DNA from: Devosiaceae bacterium
GTDB taxonomy: Bacteria > Pseudomonadota > Alphaproteobacteria > Rhizobiales > Devosiaceae
Assembly: GCA_021648585.1 (NCBI GenBank)
Contig: JAKISM010000011.1
Coordinates: forward strand, 1 to 26,852
Length of the DNA stretch: 26,852 nt
Reading direction: 5' to 3'
Shown here: positions 8,599-16,543 of the stretch, piece by piece
How the letters are laid out: the number at the start of each line of letters is the position of its first letter
Numbering within the stretch: the first letter of the stretch is position 1
Position numbers and translations under genes: made by a program
The notes under the pieces: generated by a model
The model's input: the letters and a program-made list of their open reading frames with translations, nothing else
Database searches by the model: none
What the model was told of the DNA's origin: nothing

Positions 8599-9555
8599 TT
8601 ATCCAACAGATCGTAAAAATGATTCTACTTTAAGCCCTTCAGGTAAATCATCAAGCGCATCAAATGAAAGTGGTAATTTATCCGCGCTAATAATTTCATA
8701 ATTTGCTTTTGTTGCAAACATACTTTTAAGAACTTGAGAGTTTAATTTATGACCACCCTTATAAGATCTAAAGCGTCCATAAATTGGCAAGCCCCCAAGC
8801 GCTAAATCACCAATAGCATCAAGTAATTTATGGCGCACAAACTCATCTTCAAATCGCAAACCCTCTTTATTTTGAATTCCATTTTCATCAATAGCTATAG
8901 AATTTTCTAATGACGAGCCAAGAGCATGTCCCCCCTGACGCAAAACTTTGGCTTCTTCAACAAAACCAAAAGTACGAGCTCTTGCTATTTTCTCAACATA
9001 TAATCGTGGTGTCCAATCAAATATCATTCTTTGGCGACCAATGACATCATTATCAAAATCAATTTCTAAATCAAGAACACGCCCGTTATATGGCTCAAGA
9101 GCTGCAAAAGAATCATTGTTTCGAACCGTAACTGCTCGTAATATTTTTATGTATTTACGTTTTTCTGTTTGAAATTTTAGCCCTGCTTGCAAAATACCTT
9201 CAACAAAAGGCATAGCACTTCCATCAAGTATTGGGCATTCAGGGCCATCAATAGTAATAAGAGCATTATCTATGCCAAGTCCACTAAGTGCAGAAACAAC
9301 ATGCTCAATGGTCGCTGCATTAACCGAATTATCCAAATCAAGCGTTGTGCATAATGTAGTGCTGGAAATCCTTGAATAATGAATGTTTACGGGGTCTGTC
9401 TTTGTGCCATCATCTAATATTCTGCAAATTTGTAAGCCGCTATCAACATCATATGGTTCAATCACTAGGGTAACAGGCTGTCCCGAATGCACTCCGAAAC
9501 CACTAAATTCAATAGGCTTACATATTGTGCATTGCCGTGCTGATATCCTGTTCAT
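8599..9555 (-). CDS. lpxC: UDP-3-O-acyl-N-acetylglucosamine deacetylase LpxC
   Basis: This zinc enzyme carries out the committed step of lipid A synthesis. With the start at 9555 it is 318 residues, the usual size. Zinc ligands H85, H242 and D246 and catalytic E84 and H269 are in place (IEHVVSALSG, HKLLDAIGDLALGG, GGHKLN). The frame stays open for 33 more codons upstream (to 9654), but those codons run into the terminator hairpin and do not look like LpxC. MNRISARQ followed by FSGFGVHSG fits the family N-terminus, and AGGGG lies 10 bases before this ATG. The ftsZ terminator upstream implies its own promoter in 9556-9612, where I see no strong match. Confidence 0.96.
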   Translation of the reverse strand: MNRISARQCTICKPIEFSGFGVHSGQPVTLVIEPYDVDSGLQICRILDDGTKTDPVNIHYSRISSTTLCTTLDLDNSVNAATIEHVVSALSGLGIDNALITIDGPECPILDGSAMPFVEGILQAGLKFQTEKRKYIKILRAVTVRNNDSFAALEPYNGRVLDLEIDFDNDVIGRQRMIFDWTPRLYVEKIARARTFGFVEEAKVLRQGGHALGSSLENSIAIDENGIQNKEGLRFEDEFVRHKLLDAIGDLALGGLPIYGRFRSYKGGHKLNSQVLKSMFATKANYEIISADKLPLSFDALDDLPEGLKVESFLRSVG

Positions 9556-9612
9556 ACTGGTACTGCCCCTAAAACTCATTAACAATTCTAAACAATCTAA
9601 ACTACATAAACT

Positions 9613-9646
9613 AAAAAGTCCCAATGCGAAACCCGCATTGGGACTT
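9613..9646 (-). terminator. ftsZ: Rho-independent terminator of ftsZ
   Basis: A perfect 13-bp stem (AAGTCCCAATGCG at 9616-9628 with CGCATTGGGACTT at 9634-9646) and a 5-base loop. Read leftward, the stem is followed by a T run (TTTTTAG). It sits 22 bp after the ftsZ stop codon and before lpxC. Confidence 0.9.
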
Positions 9647-9667
9647 GTAATCAATTATTTTTAAGTT

Positions 9668-11272
9668 TTAACCGCGTTTTCGCAAAAAAGAGGGGATTTC
9701 GAGATGTTCTTTTTTCAACTGTTGCATATTTGCACGCCCATGAACGTCTAAATCGCCAGAACTTCCTTGCGTCTGTGGGCGTGAGGAACGAGGATTACCT
9801 GACTCAATAGCACTTTGGGCATCAAAATCATCCATATTAGGAGAATTCTTGCTTTCCTCGCTTGACCCAATATTCAATCCAACATTAGAGGCTATTCGCT
9901 TAAAAAACGCTCTTGGTGAATTAACTTGTGGTTTTTCTTGCAAAGTTTTTTGCGCTACCATTGGCAATTCATCAGGGCGTGGCATTCTTCTTGCCGTAGT
10001 AGGTCTTGCTGGATTTGACATTGTGTGAGACGAAGGCATAGGCATTTCTTGATTAATAGGAGCATCATCCATTGGCTCAAGCGCCTGAGTTTGCGGATAG
10101 TATTTTTCTACCATCACGTCACTATTCTTGTCACTAACTGGTAATTGCTCTTCCATCGCATCTAATGCACTAGAAACTGCGCCTTTTGCTATAATGTCAA
10201 TATCATTAGTTTGAGTAGTGATTTTAGTTACAGCTTCTCTTGCATTATCTTTGACAGATAAGACACGCTCAGGATTTGGTTGATGCGGATCCATAGCCTG
10301 TACCATTGCCGCTTCTGTTCCAGTTGCAACAACTGACACACGAATTTCACCATTTAAGCTATCGTCAAATGTTGCACCAAGAATAATATTAGCATCACTA
10401 TCTACTTCTTCACGAATACGACTTGCGGCCTCATCAACCTCATAAAGCGTCATATCTTTACCGCCAGTTATAGAAATCAACAGACCTCTTGCGCCCTGCA
10501 TTGAAACATCATCAAGCAAAGGATTAGCAATAGCGGCTTCTGCGGCATGGCGAGCTCTATCTTCACCACTTGCCTCACCCGTTCCCATCATTGCTTTACC
10601 CATACCACGCATAACTGCCCGAACATCAGCAAAATCAAGATTAATAAGACCATCTTTGGTCATTAAGTCTGTAATACAAGCAACGCCAGAAAACAGCACT
10701 TCATCAGCCATTGCAAACGCATCAGCAAATGTTGTCTTTTCATTTGCTACACGAAACAGATTTTGGTTTGGAATAACAATTTGCGTATCAACATAACGAT
10801 GTAATTCATCAATTCCATCATCGGCTAAGCGCATACGGCGATTACCTTCAAACTGAAATGGCTTTGTAACAACTCCTACAGTCAAAATACCCTGCTCACG
10901 TGCCGCTCTCGCAACAACTGGCGCTGCACCTGTACCAGTACCGCCACCCATTCCAGCAGTAATAAACACCATGTGCGAACCGCTTAAATGATCATTAATC
11001 TCGTCAAAGCTCTCCTCAGCCGCCGCTTCGCCAACTTCGGGATGCGAGCCAGCACCAAGACCTTCGGTTACATCAACGCCAAGCTGAATAATGCGCTGCG
11101 CCTTTGATAAGGTGAGTGCTTGAGCATCGGTATTTGCAACGACAAATTCAACTCCTTGCAATCCAGAATTGATCATATTATTTACGGCGTTGCCACCCGC
11201 TCCCCCAACACCAAATACGGTGATGCGTGGTTTTAGTTCTTGTACGTCAGGAATTTGCAGGTTAATTGTCAT
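9668..11272 (-). CDS. ftsZ: Cell division protein FtsZ
   Basis: The tubulin-like GTPase that forms the division ring. From the ATG at 11272 it is 534 residues. The family N-terminus MTINLQ is followed by VFGVGGAGGNAVNNM, the GTP signature GGGTGTGA at 109-116, and the synergy loop NLDFADVR. A long Gln/Pro/Ser-rich linker (from about 320) leads to the conserved C-terminal peptide LEIPSFLRKRG that contacts FtsA. An in-frame GTG four codons upstream (11284) overlaps the TGAGG ribosome-binding site, so it is rejected as the start. The extended linker is usual for Rhizobiales-type FtsZ. Transcription probably comes both from the dcw operon and from its own promoter, and ends at the hairpin before lpxC. 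Confidence 0.98.
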   Translation of the reverse strand: MTINLQIPDVQELKPRITVFGVGGAGGNAVNNMINSGLQGVEFVVANTDAQALTLSKAQRIIQLGVDVTEGLGAGSHPEVGEAAAEESFDEINDHLSGSHMVFITAGMGGGTGTGAAPVVARAAREQGILTVGVVTKPFQFEGNRRMRLADDGIDELHRYVDTQIVIPNQNLFRVANEKTTFADAFAMADEVLFSGVACITDLMTKDGLINLDFADVRAVMRGMGKAMMGTGEASGEDRARHAAEAAIANPLLDDVSMQGARGLLISITGGKDMTLYEVDEAASRIREEVDSDANIILGATFDDSLNGEIRVSVVATGTEAAMVQAMDPHQPNPERVLSVKDNAREAVTKITTQTNDIDIIAKGAVSSALDAMEEQLPVSDKNSDVMVEKYYPQTQALEPMDDAPINQEMPMPSSHTMSNPARPTTARRMPRPDELPMVAQKTLQEKPQVNSPRAFFKRIASNVGLNIGSSEESKNSPNMDDFDAQSAIESGNPRSSRPQTQGSSGDLDVHGRANMQQLKKEHLEIPSFLRKRG

Positions 11273-11296
11273 TTCAGACCTCACTTATGGTAATTG

Positions 11297-11337
11297 TTAT
11301 ATATAAAATAGCAGTTAATTCGTTAACCCAACGCTAA
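11297..11337 (-). promoter_or_regulatory. ftsZ promoter with near-consensus CtrA box
   Basis: Reading leftward, TTAG-N7-TTAAC (11322-11337, spacer CGTTGGG) differs at one base from the CtrA consensus TTAA-N7-TTAAC. Its second half overlaps a possible -35 TTAACG, followed after 17 bases by -10 TATATA just upstream of the ftsZ ribosome-binding site. CtrA control of ftsZ is established in Caulobacter; it is inferred here. The rest of the 162-bp ftsA-ftsZ spacer shows nothing else clear. Confidence 0.55.
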
Positions 11338-11434
11338 CAATTACAAGGAAACTGTTAATTTTTATGCATTTTAGAAAAAAACAAAGGCTTAAATTCACAG
11401 TTCATTATCCATAACAAACACTAGCAACCTAAAC

Positions 11435-12754
11435 TTATTCTATAAAGTTCTCTTTTAATCTACTGATTACACGTGATAAATAACCACCAGAACCCATGAG
11501 TGTTTTATTTTGGTTTTGTGCAACAAATTCATGCTGGCATATTTGCGGATAAACTAACATTCCAGCTATTGTTGAAAAAGCGGGCCCTTTTGCGGCTTCT
11601 GGAAGGCCTGCAATGCCCATTGCACGTCCTTTTCGAACGTGTCGTGACAACATTCTTTGTCCTAATTCCGTCAAACCAGTTAATTCACTTGCTCCGCCTG
11701 TGAACACGAATCTACGGCCAGCAACGTCCATCATTCTTGCATTTGCTATTTTTTCTCGCACCCCATTAAGTATTTCTTCAATACGAGGGCGAACGATGCG
11801 GGTTATATTAGAGCGGGCAATAGCATTTGGACTATTTTCTTCGCTCATACCAATGGGCATAATGGGGATTAACTCTCTCTCATCATTTTGTCCCGGTAAA
11901 ACACTGGCATAAAGAGTTTTTATTCTTTCTGCATCTTCAATAGAAATAGAAAGCTGGCGTGCAATATCCATAGTGATTTGCTGACCACCAATCGGCAAGA
12001 CATCAGCAAATACTAAGTGCCCTTCAAAAAACACGCTTATACTGGTAGTTGCGCCACCAAAATCAATACATGCAACCCCTAAATTCGCTTCATCATCGAC
12101 CAAAGCGCCTAACCCGCTTGCGTAAGGAGTGGCAATAAATGCCTGAACTTGCAAATGACATCTATTAAGTACTAGTTCTATATTTCGCATAACCAACGTA
12201 TTCGCACTTACAATAGCAACATCAACCCCAAGATGTTCACCAACCATGCCGTAAGGTTCAGCTACATTTCGTTGCCCATCAAGCGAGAAACCTATTGGAA
12301 GCGCATGGATAATTGTGCGTTTTGGCTCAACGGACACTTCATTTACAGCTTCAAACACACGTGACATATCTGATTTTTCGACTTCCTGCCCATCGAGTGC
12401 AACATTAGCGCTTAAAGTTTGTGAAGATAAGTCGCCTGAGCTGACATTGATAATAATTGATTCTATTGTTAGCCCTGCTTTTTTCTCAGCTTCACTTAGC
12501 ACAAAGCGAATAGATTTTTCTGCTAAATCAAGATCACTAATCACTCCACTCTCTATGCCAGCCGATGGGCCATAACCAAATCCAATAATTTCAGGCTCAT
12601 GCGTTCTCTCACGTAGCGCCTGTCCCTTTAGACGTGGAGCAAGGCGAGCAATGGTGCAACATATTTTTGTTGAACCAATATCAAGCACCGAAACAAGACG
12701 AGTACGTCCCTTTTCTATCGGCCTTAATCTTGCACTCATTTGCTCACTAATCAT
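11435..12754 (-). CDS. ftsA: Cell division protein FtsA
   Basis: An actin-like ATPase of 439 residues that tethers FtsZ to the membrane and recruits later division proteins. The N-terminal phosphate-binding strand is VSVLDIGSTK, the second phosphate loop VACIDFGGATTS, and the adenosine-motif region VFTGGASELTG. The C-terminus GGYLSRVISRLKENFIE is the amphipathic membrane-targeting helix. The ATG at 12754 is chosen because GGA lies 6 bases upstream; an ATG five codons later has a poorly spaced site. It follows ftsQ by 22 bp. Confidence 0.97.
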   Translation of the reverse strand: MISEQMSARLRPIEKGRTRLVSVLDIGSTKICCTIARLAPRLKGQALRERTHEPEIIGFGYGPSAGIESGVISDLDLAEKSIRFVLSEAEKKAGLTIESIIINVSSGDLSSQTLSANVALDGQEVEKSDMSRVFEAVNEVSVEPKRTIIHALPIGFSLDGQRNVAEPYGMVGEHLGVDVAIVSANTLVMRNIELVLNRCHLQVQAFIATPYASGLGALVDDEANLGVACIDFGGATTSISVFFEGHLVFADVLPIGGQQITMDIARQLSISIEDAERIKTLYASVLPGQNDERELIPIMPIGMSEENSPNAIARSNITRIVRPRIEEILNGVREKIANARMMDVAGRRFVFTGGASELTGLTELGQRMLSRHVRKGRAMGIAGLPEAAKGPAFSTIAGMLVYPQICQHEFVAQNQNKTLMGSGGYLSRVISRLKENFIE

Positions 12755-12776
12755 ATTATATCCAACTCATTAGTCT

Positions 12777-13610
12777 TTATTGCGTATTTTCATCATCTCT
12801 ATTTATAAGACGAACTACTAATGAACCTGTAATACGCAAATCAATTAGGCTTATATCTTTATCAAATATTGAATATTCTTCTTGATAATTTGCCAACAGG
12901 CTTAATGCTTTTTCTAAGTCATCTTCTGGTAATTGCACCCTTAAACCATTATCGTAAATCAAATCCCATCTTCTATCAGCTATACGACTTAGGGCGATTA
13001 AACCATTCTCTATTCTTGCATAGTCACTTAAAATATTAATGAGAGAATAAGCATCATCTGCTGCGCCCTGCCCGATAATTAATGGCAAACTATTATCTAC
13101 TTCACCTGTAGAAAGCGCTAATTTTTTACCTGTTTTGCCAATAAAATAAGTTTCGCCGCCAACACGCCAACGAGCGACAGGTTCAATTTCTATGACATTA
13201 ACAATTAACTGTGAGGGGAAAGATTTTCTAATACTTGCTTCAAAAATCGCAGGCAACTCAAGTATGCGCTCCCTTGCTTTTTGTGCATCAAATGTAAGTG
13301 TCGAGGTCTTATCATCAATTTTAAGAGCGCTTAAAATTTGTTTCTCATTTGTTAATACTTGACCCTCTATTTGCACTTCTTTAATCCCTAAGCCAAATCC
13401 TGCAAGTTGGCCTGATATGAATGAGACAGAATTATCTGTAATTTTAGAAATTTCATTGCGAGATTGATATAGGAACAATATTACAATCAGGCTCAATATA
13501 ATAAAGGCTGATCTTTTTATTATGGTTTTATATAGAATATAAAATTGATTGATCTCTATCAAAAATTTTGGGGTTTTCTTGCGCTTAGCTTTATTACCTA
13601 CCTGTTGCAA
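12777..13610 (-). CDS. ftsQ: Cell division protein FtsQ
   Basis: A bitopic divisome protein of 277 residues from the chosen start. It has a short basic cytoplasmic tail (NKAKRKKTPK), one membrane segment (about 34-54, SAFIILSLIVILFLY), a POTRA domain starting near VQIEGQVLTNEKQILSAL, and the FtsQ beta domain with VARWRVGGETYFIGKTG. The start is a TTG at 13610, preceded 7 bases upstream by GGAGG. Another TTG at 13631 is in frame but lacks such a site. The gene overlaps the ddl stop by 13 bp, which suggests translational coupling. Confidence 0.93.
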   Translation of the reverse strand: MQQVGNKAKRKKTPKFLIEINQFYILYKTIIKRSAFIILSLIVILFLYQSRNEISKITDNSVSFISGQLAGFGLGIKEVQIEGQVLTNEKQILSALKIDDKTSTLTFDAQKARERILELPAIFEASIRKSFPSQLIVNVIEIEPVARWRVGGETYFIGKTGKKLALSTGEVDNSLPLIIGQGAADDAYSLINILSDYARIENGLIALSRIADRRWDLIYDNGLRVQLPEDDLEKALSLLANYQEEYSIFDKDISLIDLRITGSLVVRLINRDDENTQ

Positions 13611-14518
13611 CTCGCATCCTCCACGATCCAACTAACCAACTCAATAAAATCGTGGCCAGCATGTGCAGCAATCTCTGGCACTAGAGAGGTTTTGGTCATT
13701 CCTGGTTGAGTGTTTATTTCCAAACAAACCAACTCGCCCTCATCACCACCAAAATCATTATAACGAAAATCAGCCCTTGTTACTCCCTTACAACCAAGTG
13801 CCTTATGGGCTTTTAGGCTTAGGCTTTGGACTTTATCATAGATTTTTTGTGAAACAGGAGCTGGAATTAAGTGCTCGGAACCATGTTTTTCATATTTCGC
13901 TTCATAATTATAAAAATGCAAATCGGTAGTGATTTCTATAACTCCGAGCGCCACATCACCCATCACCGCACAAGTAAGCTCTTTTCCGGGGATATAACGT
14001 TCAACCATTAGCATTTCTCCTCCCTGCCAATCAGCACTTAATATTTCTTGTACTGGGTGAGCATTTTCATCTTTGACTAGAAAAATACCAACACTTGAGC
14101 CTTCATTTACAGGCTTAACTACATAGGGCGGCTTCATGATATGATGCCCACCAATTTGCGAGCGGTGAGCAATTATATGATTAGCAACAGGAATGCCATT
14201 TGCCTTGAACAATGTTTTTGATTGGTGTTTATCCATCGCCAAGGCAGAAGCCAAAACGCCTGAATGGGTGTAGGGAATTTCAAGAAGTTCAAGCAAGCCT
14301 TGAATAGTGCCATCTTCGCCATATCGGCCATGTAGCGCATTAAAAACCACGTCAGGATTTAGCTCAACTAATTTTGAGGCAATATTTCTATCAACATCAA
14401 TTTCGCTTACATCATAGCCAGCAGCACGCAAAGCATTAGCACAAGCTAATCCACTATCAAGAGAGACTTCACGCTCTACCGATAGACCTCCTTTTAGAAG
14501 TGCAACTTTTTTTGCCAT
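13598..14518 (-). CDS. ddl: D-alanine--D-alanine ligase
   Basis: This ATP-grasp ligase of 306 residues makes the D-Ala-D-Ala terminus of murein precursors. Key segments are KGGLSVEREVSLDSG at the N-terminus, ALAMDKHQSK, the ATP-grasp loop VVKPVNEGSSVG, and the metal and substrate region LVCLEINTQPGMTKTSLVPE near the C-terminus. The length is normal for DdlB. AGGA lies 7 bases before the ATG. It follows the acyltransferase-like gene by 9 bp and overlaps ftsQ. Confidence 0.97.
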   Translation of the reverse strand: MAKKVALLKGGLSVEREVSLDSGLACANALRAAGYDVSEIDVDRNIASKLVELNPDVVFNALHGRYGEDGTIQGLLELLEIPYTHSGVLASALAMDKHQSKTLFKANGIPVANHIIAHRSQIGGHHIMKPPYVVKPVNEGSSVGIFLVKDENAHPVQEILSADWQGGEMLMVERYIPGKELTCAVMGDVALGVIEITTDLHFYNYEAKYEKHGSEHLIPAPVSQKIYDKVQSLSLKAHKALGCKGVTRADFRYNDFGGDEGELVCLEINTQPGMTKTSLVPEIAAHAGHDFIELVSWIVEDASCNR

Positions 14519-14527
14519 TTAATTTTC

Positions 14528-15553
14528 CTAACCTGTAAGCTTTCTTAATAGCCATTCAAATGGGCCATTCTTAAAAAACCTTGACCAAATTAAAGCATAA
14601 ATAATTGAAGCAAAAATGAATATACTAGAAAAATAAATGGAAAACTGCGCCGTTTGCCCTTCAAGCAGTCCGAGTTCTTCAAGTATTCCCATGCCAATGA
14701 TGATATGGGCAATATATAATGTTAGAGCTTGCTTGCCAGCGATAGTAAACGGAGAAAGAAACTTCTTTTTTTCTCCATTAAATAATAGCAAAGAAACTCC
14801 AATAACTAGAAATGCAGCACCTGAGCCTGCAAGCATATAAAGCGGTAATGGGGGCATTGGTAAAACACTAACAAGTTCAGCAATATCTGCTCCAAATAAT
14901 GATAAAGAAATAGATAGGCTATAAGCTATAGCCAACATAACAGAACCAGCAATTACTAGCTTTTTTTGCAAGGTCTTAGAATGCAAATCCAATCTTGAAA
15001 GAATAATTCCTAACAGCAAAAAACTTAGCCAAGGAATTGCTGGATGGAAGCCATTATAAAAAAGATTTCTAATAAAGCCATTAAACGTCCAAAAATCTGC
15101 GTAATCTAGCGTTTTCCAATTCCAAGCAGTTTCATAATCGATCAGAAATAACAAGCCGATGAAGATAAGTGGGAGTAACAAAGCAACGATTGTAATTATT
15201 TTTGTTGAATAGCGAATGAGGAACAAAGCAAATATAAAATAAATAGCGTAATAGTGGATAATATCCGCAGGGAAAATCAACATATTAATTAAACCAATTA
15301 CCAACAAAAACAGTACTCGCTTTAGCATTGTCTTATTGAAATTATCTGGCCTAGCTTTATATCCTAACCCAAAACCAACACCTGCCAAAACAACAAATGT
15401 GGCTGCAGCTTTACCCTCCAAAGAGAGTAAAAATATTTCTGCCCAAATAGCACCAGTGCCAGCACCAGTTACAATATGAAAATTCACATAAACCATGCCC
15501 GCAAAGGCAAAGAACCGAGCAAAATCTAAACCATGCAAGCGCTTTGATTTCAT
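14528..15553 (-). CDS. Polytopic membrane protein, DUF1624/DUF418 acyltransferase-like
   Basis: A 341-residue protein with about ten predicted membrane segments. The start RLHGLDFARFFAFAGMVYVNFHIV, the central FHPAIPWLSFLLLGIILSRL and the late GKQALTLYIAHIIIGMG resemble the DUF1624/DUF418 (YeiB, heparan-alpha-glucosaminide N-acetyltransferase-like) superfamily. Some members move acyl groups across the membrane, but the reaction here is unknown. A conserved-looking His in VNFHIV could be functional; this is speculation. It starts 3 bp after murB and ends 9 bp before ddl, so it is embedded in the murein operon and probably translationally coupled. It is not a standard dcw gene. Modification of murein or its lipid-linked precursors is a guess from context. 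Confidence 0.75.
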   Translation of the reverse strand: MKSKRLHGLDFARFFAFAGMVYVNFHIVTGAGTGAIWAEIFLLSLEGKAAATFVVLAGVGFGLGYKARPDNFNKTMLKRVLFLLVIGLINMLIFPADIIHYYAIYFIFALFLIRYSTKIITIVALLLPLIFIGLLFLIDYETAWNWKTLDYADFWTFNGFIRNLFYNGFHPAIPWLSFLLLGIILSRLDLHSKTLQKKLVIAGSVMLAIAYSLSISLSLFGADIAELVSVLPMPPLPLYMLAGSGAAFLVIGVSLLLFNGEKKKFLSPFTIAGKQALTLYIAHIIIGMGILEELGLLEGQTAQFSIYFSSIFIFASIIYALIWSRFFKNGPFEWLLRKLTG

Positions 15554-15556
15554 AGG

Positions 15557-16534
15557 TTAAACCTTACCAGTGAAAACATCACCGTCTAAAAATTCTTTTA
15601 TTTGCTTTTCTGGCTCAAACTTCCCCATACGTCGAATTTCCCATTTCAACTCAATACCAGAGTTTTCTCGCACACGATTGCGTACTGTTTCGCCAAGCAA
15701 TTCAATATCATGTGCGCTGGCATCTCCAAGATTTAGCAAAAAATTACAATGTAATTCTGAAACTTGCGCATTTCCTATCCTTAAACCTCGACAACCTGCT
15801 TCATCAATTAATTTCCAGCTTGAATGGCCAGTAGGGTTCTTAAAAGTTGAGCCGCCTGTTCGAGATTTTACAGGTTGCGAGCCTTCTCTTTTATCGGTTA
15901 TTTCTTGCATTTGTGCTTTTAATATTTGTGCATCGCCTGCAAAGCCCTGATATATCGCAGAAGTAAAAATCACCCCATCAGGAGCGTTAGATTTACGGTA
16001 TTTATAATTCATATCTTTATTATCTAGCGTAATGAGCTCACCCTGCCGAGTTACGCCACTAAGGCTAAGCATTGTATCTTTTGTTTCAGTGCCATAACAG
16101 CCAGCATTCATATAAAGAGCGCCACCAATTCCACCCGGAATTCCTCGATAAAAGGTCAAGCCATCAATCCCTGCATCTGCTGCCGCTTTGGCAACTCTAA
16201 CATCTGGATTTGCCGCCCCAACCTCTATTTTATAATCGTTCAGCATTTCTATATTACCAAAGCCACGAGCGGAGAGTTTAATCACCACACCATCAAGCCC
16301 GCCATCTCTTATTAGGAGATTTGAGCCAAGCCCTATTACGGTTACTTTAATTTTTGCATCAAGATTTTTTAGAAAAAACTGTAAATCCTCAATGTCTTTT
16401 GGTTGAAAAAATAATTCAACAGCTCCACCAACCCGAAACCAGCTTATTTCAGACATTTTTTGATTGGGTATTAAGCGACCACGAATCTTATCTGTCCAAT
16501 TACCTAATTTCGATAGTAAGTTTTCGTTAGACAT
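15557..16534 (-). CDS. murB: UDP-N-acetylenolpyruvoylglucosamine reductase MurB
   Basis: This FAD enzyme of 325 residues reduces enolpyruvyl-UDP-GlcNAc to UDP-MurNAc using NADPH. FAD-binding segments are VIGLGSNLLIRDGG and YRGIPGGIGGALYMNAGCYG. GGSTFKNP holds the catalytic serine region, and a C-terminal LHCNFLLNLGDASAHDI precedes the last catalytic Glu region. Its ribosome-binding site AAGGA overlaps the murC stop, leaving a 9-bp gap, a sign of coupling. Confidence 0.97.
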   Translation of the reverse strand: MSNENLLSKLGNWTDKIRGRLIPNQKMSEISWFRVGGAVELFFQPKDIEDLQFFLKNLDAKIKVTVIGLGSNLLIRDGGLDGVVIKLSARGFGNIEMLNDYKIEVGAANPDVRVAKAAADAGIDGLTFYRGIPGGIGGALYMNAGCYGTETKDTMLSLSGVTRQGELITLDNKDMNYKYRKSNAPDGVIFTSAIYQGFAGDAQILKAQMQEITDKREGSQPVKSRTGGSTFKNPTGHSSWKLIDEAGCRGLRIGNAQVSELHCNFLLNLGDASAHDIELLGETVRNRVRENSGIELKWEIRRMGKFEPEKQIKEFLDGDVFTGKV

Positions 16535-16543
16535 AATTAGTCC

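Noticed and set aside
9556..9654. Longer LpxC with 33 extra N-terminal residues
   Set aside because: The extension reads into the ftsZ terminator, looks unlike the family, and the ATG at 9555 has a better ribosome-binding site and gives the normal length.
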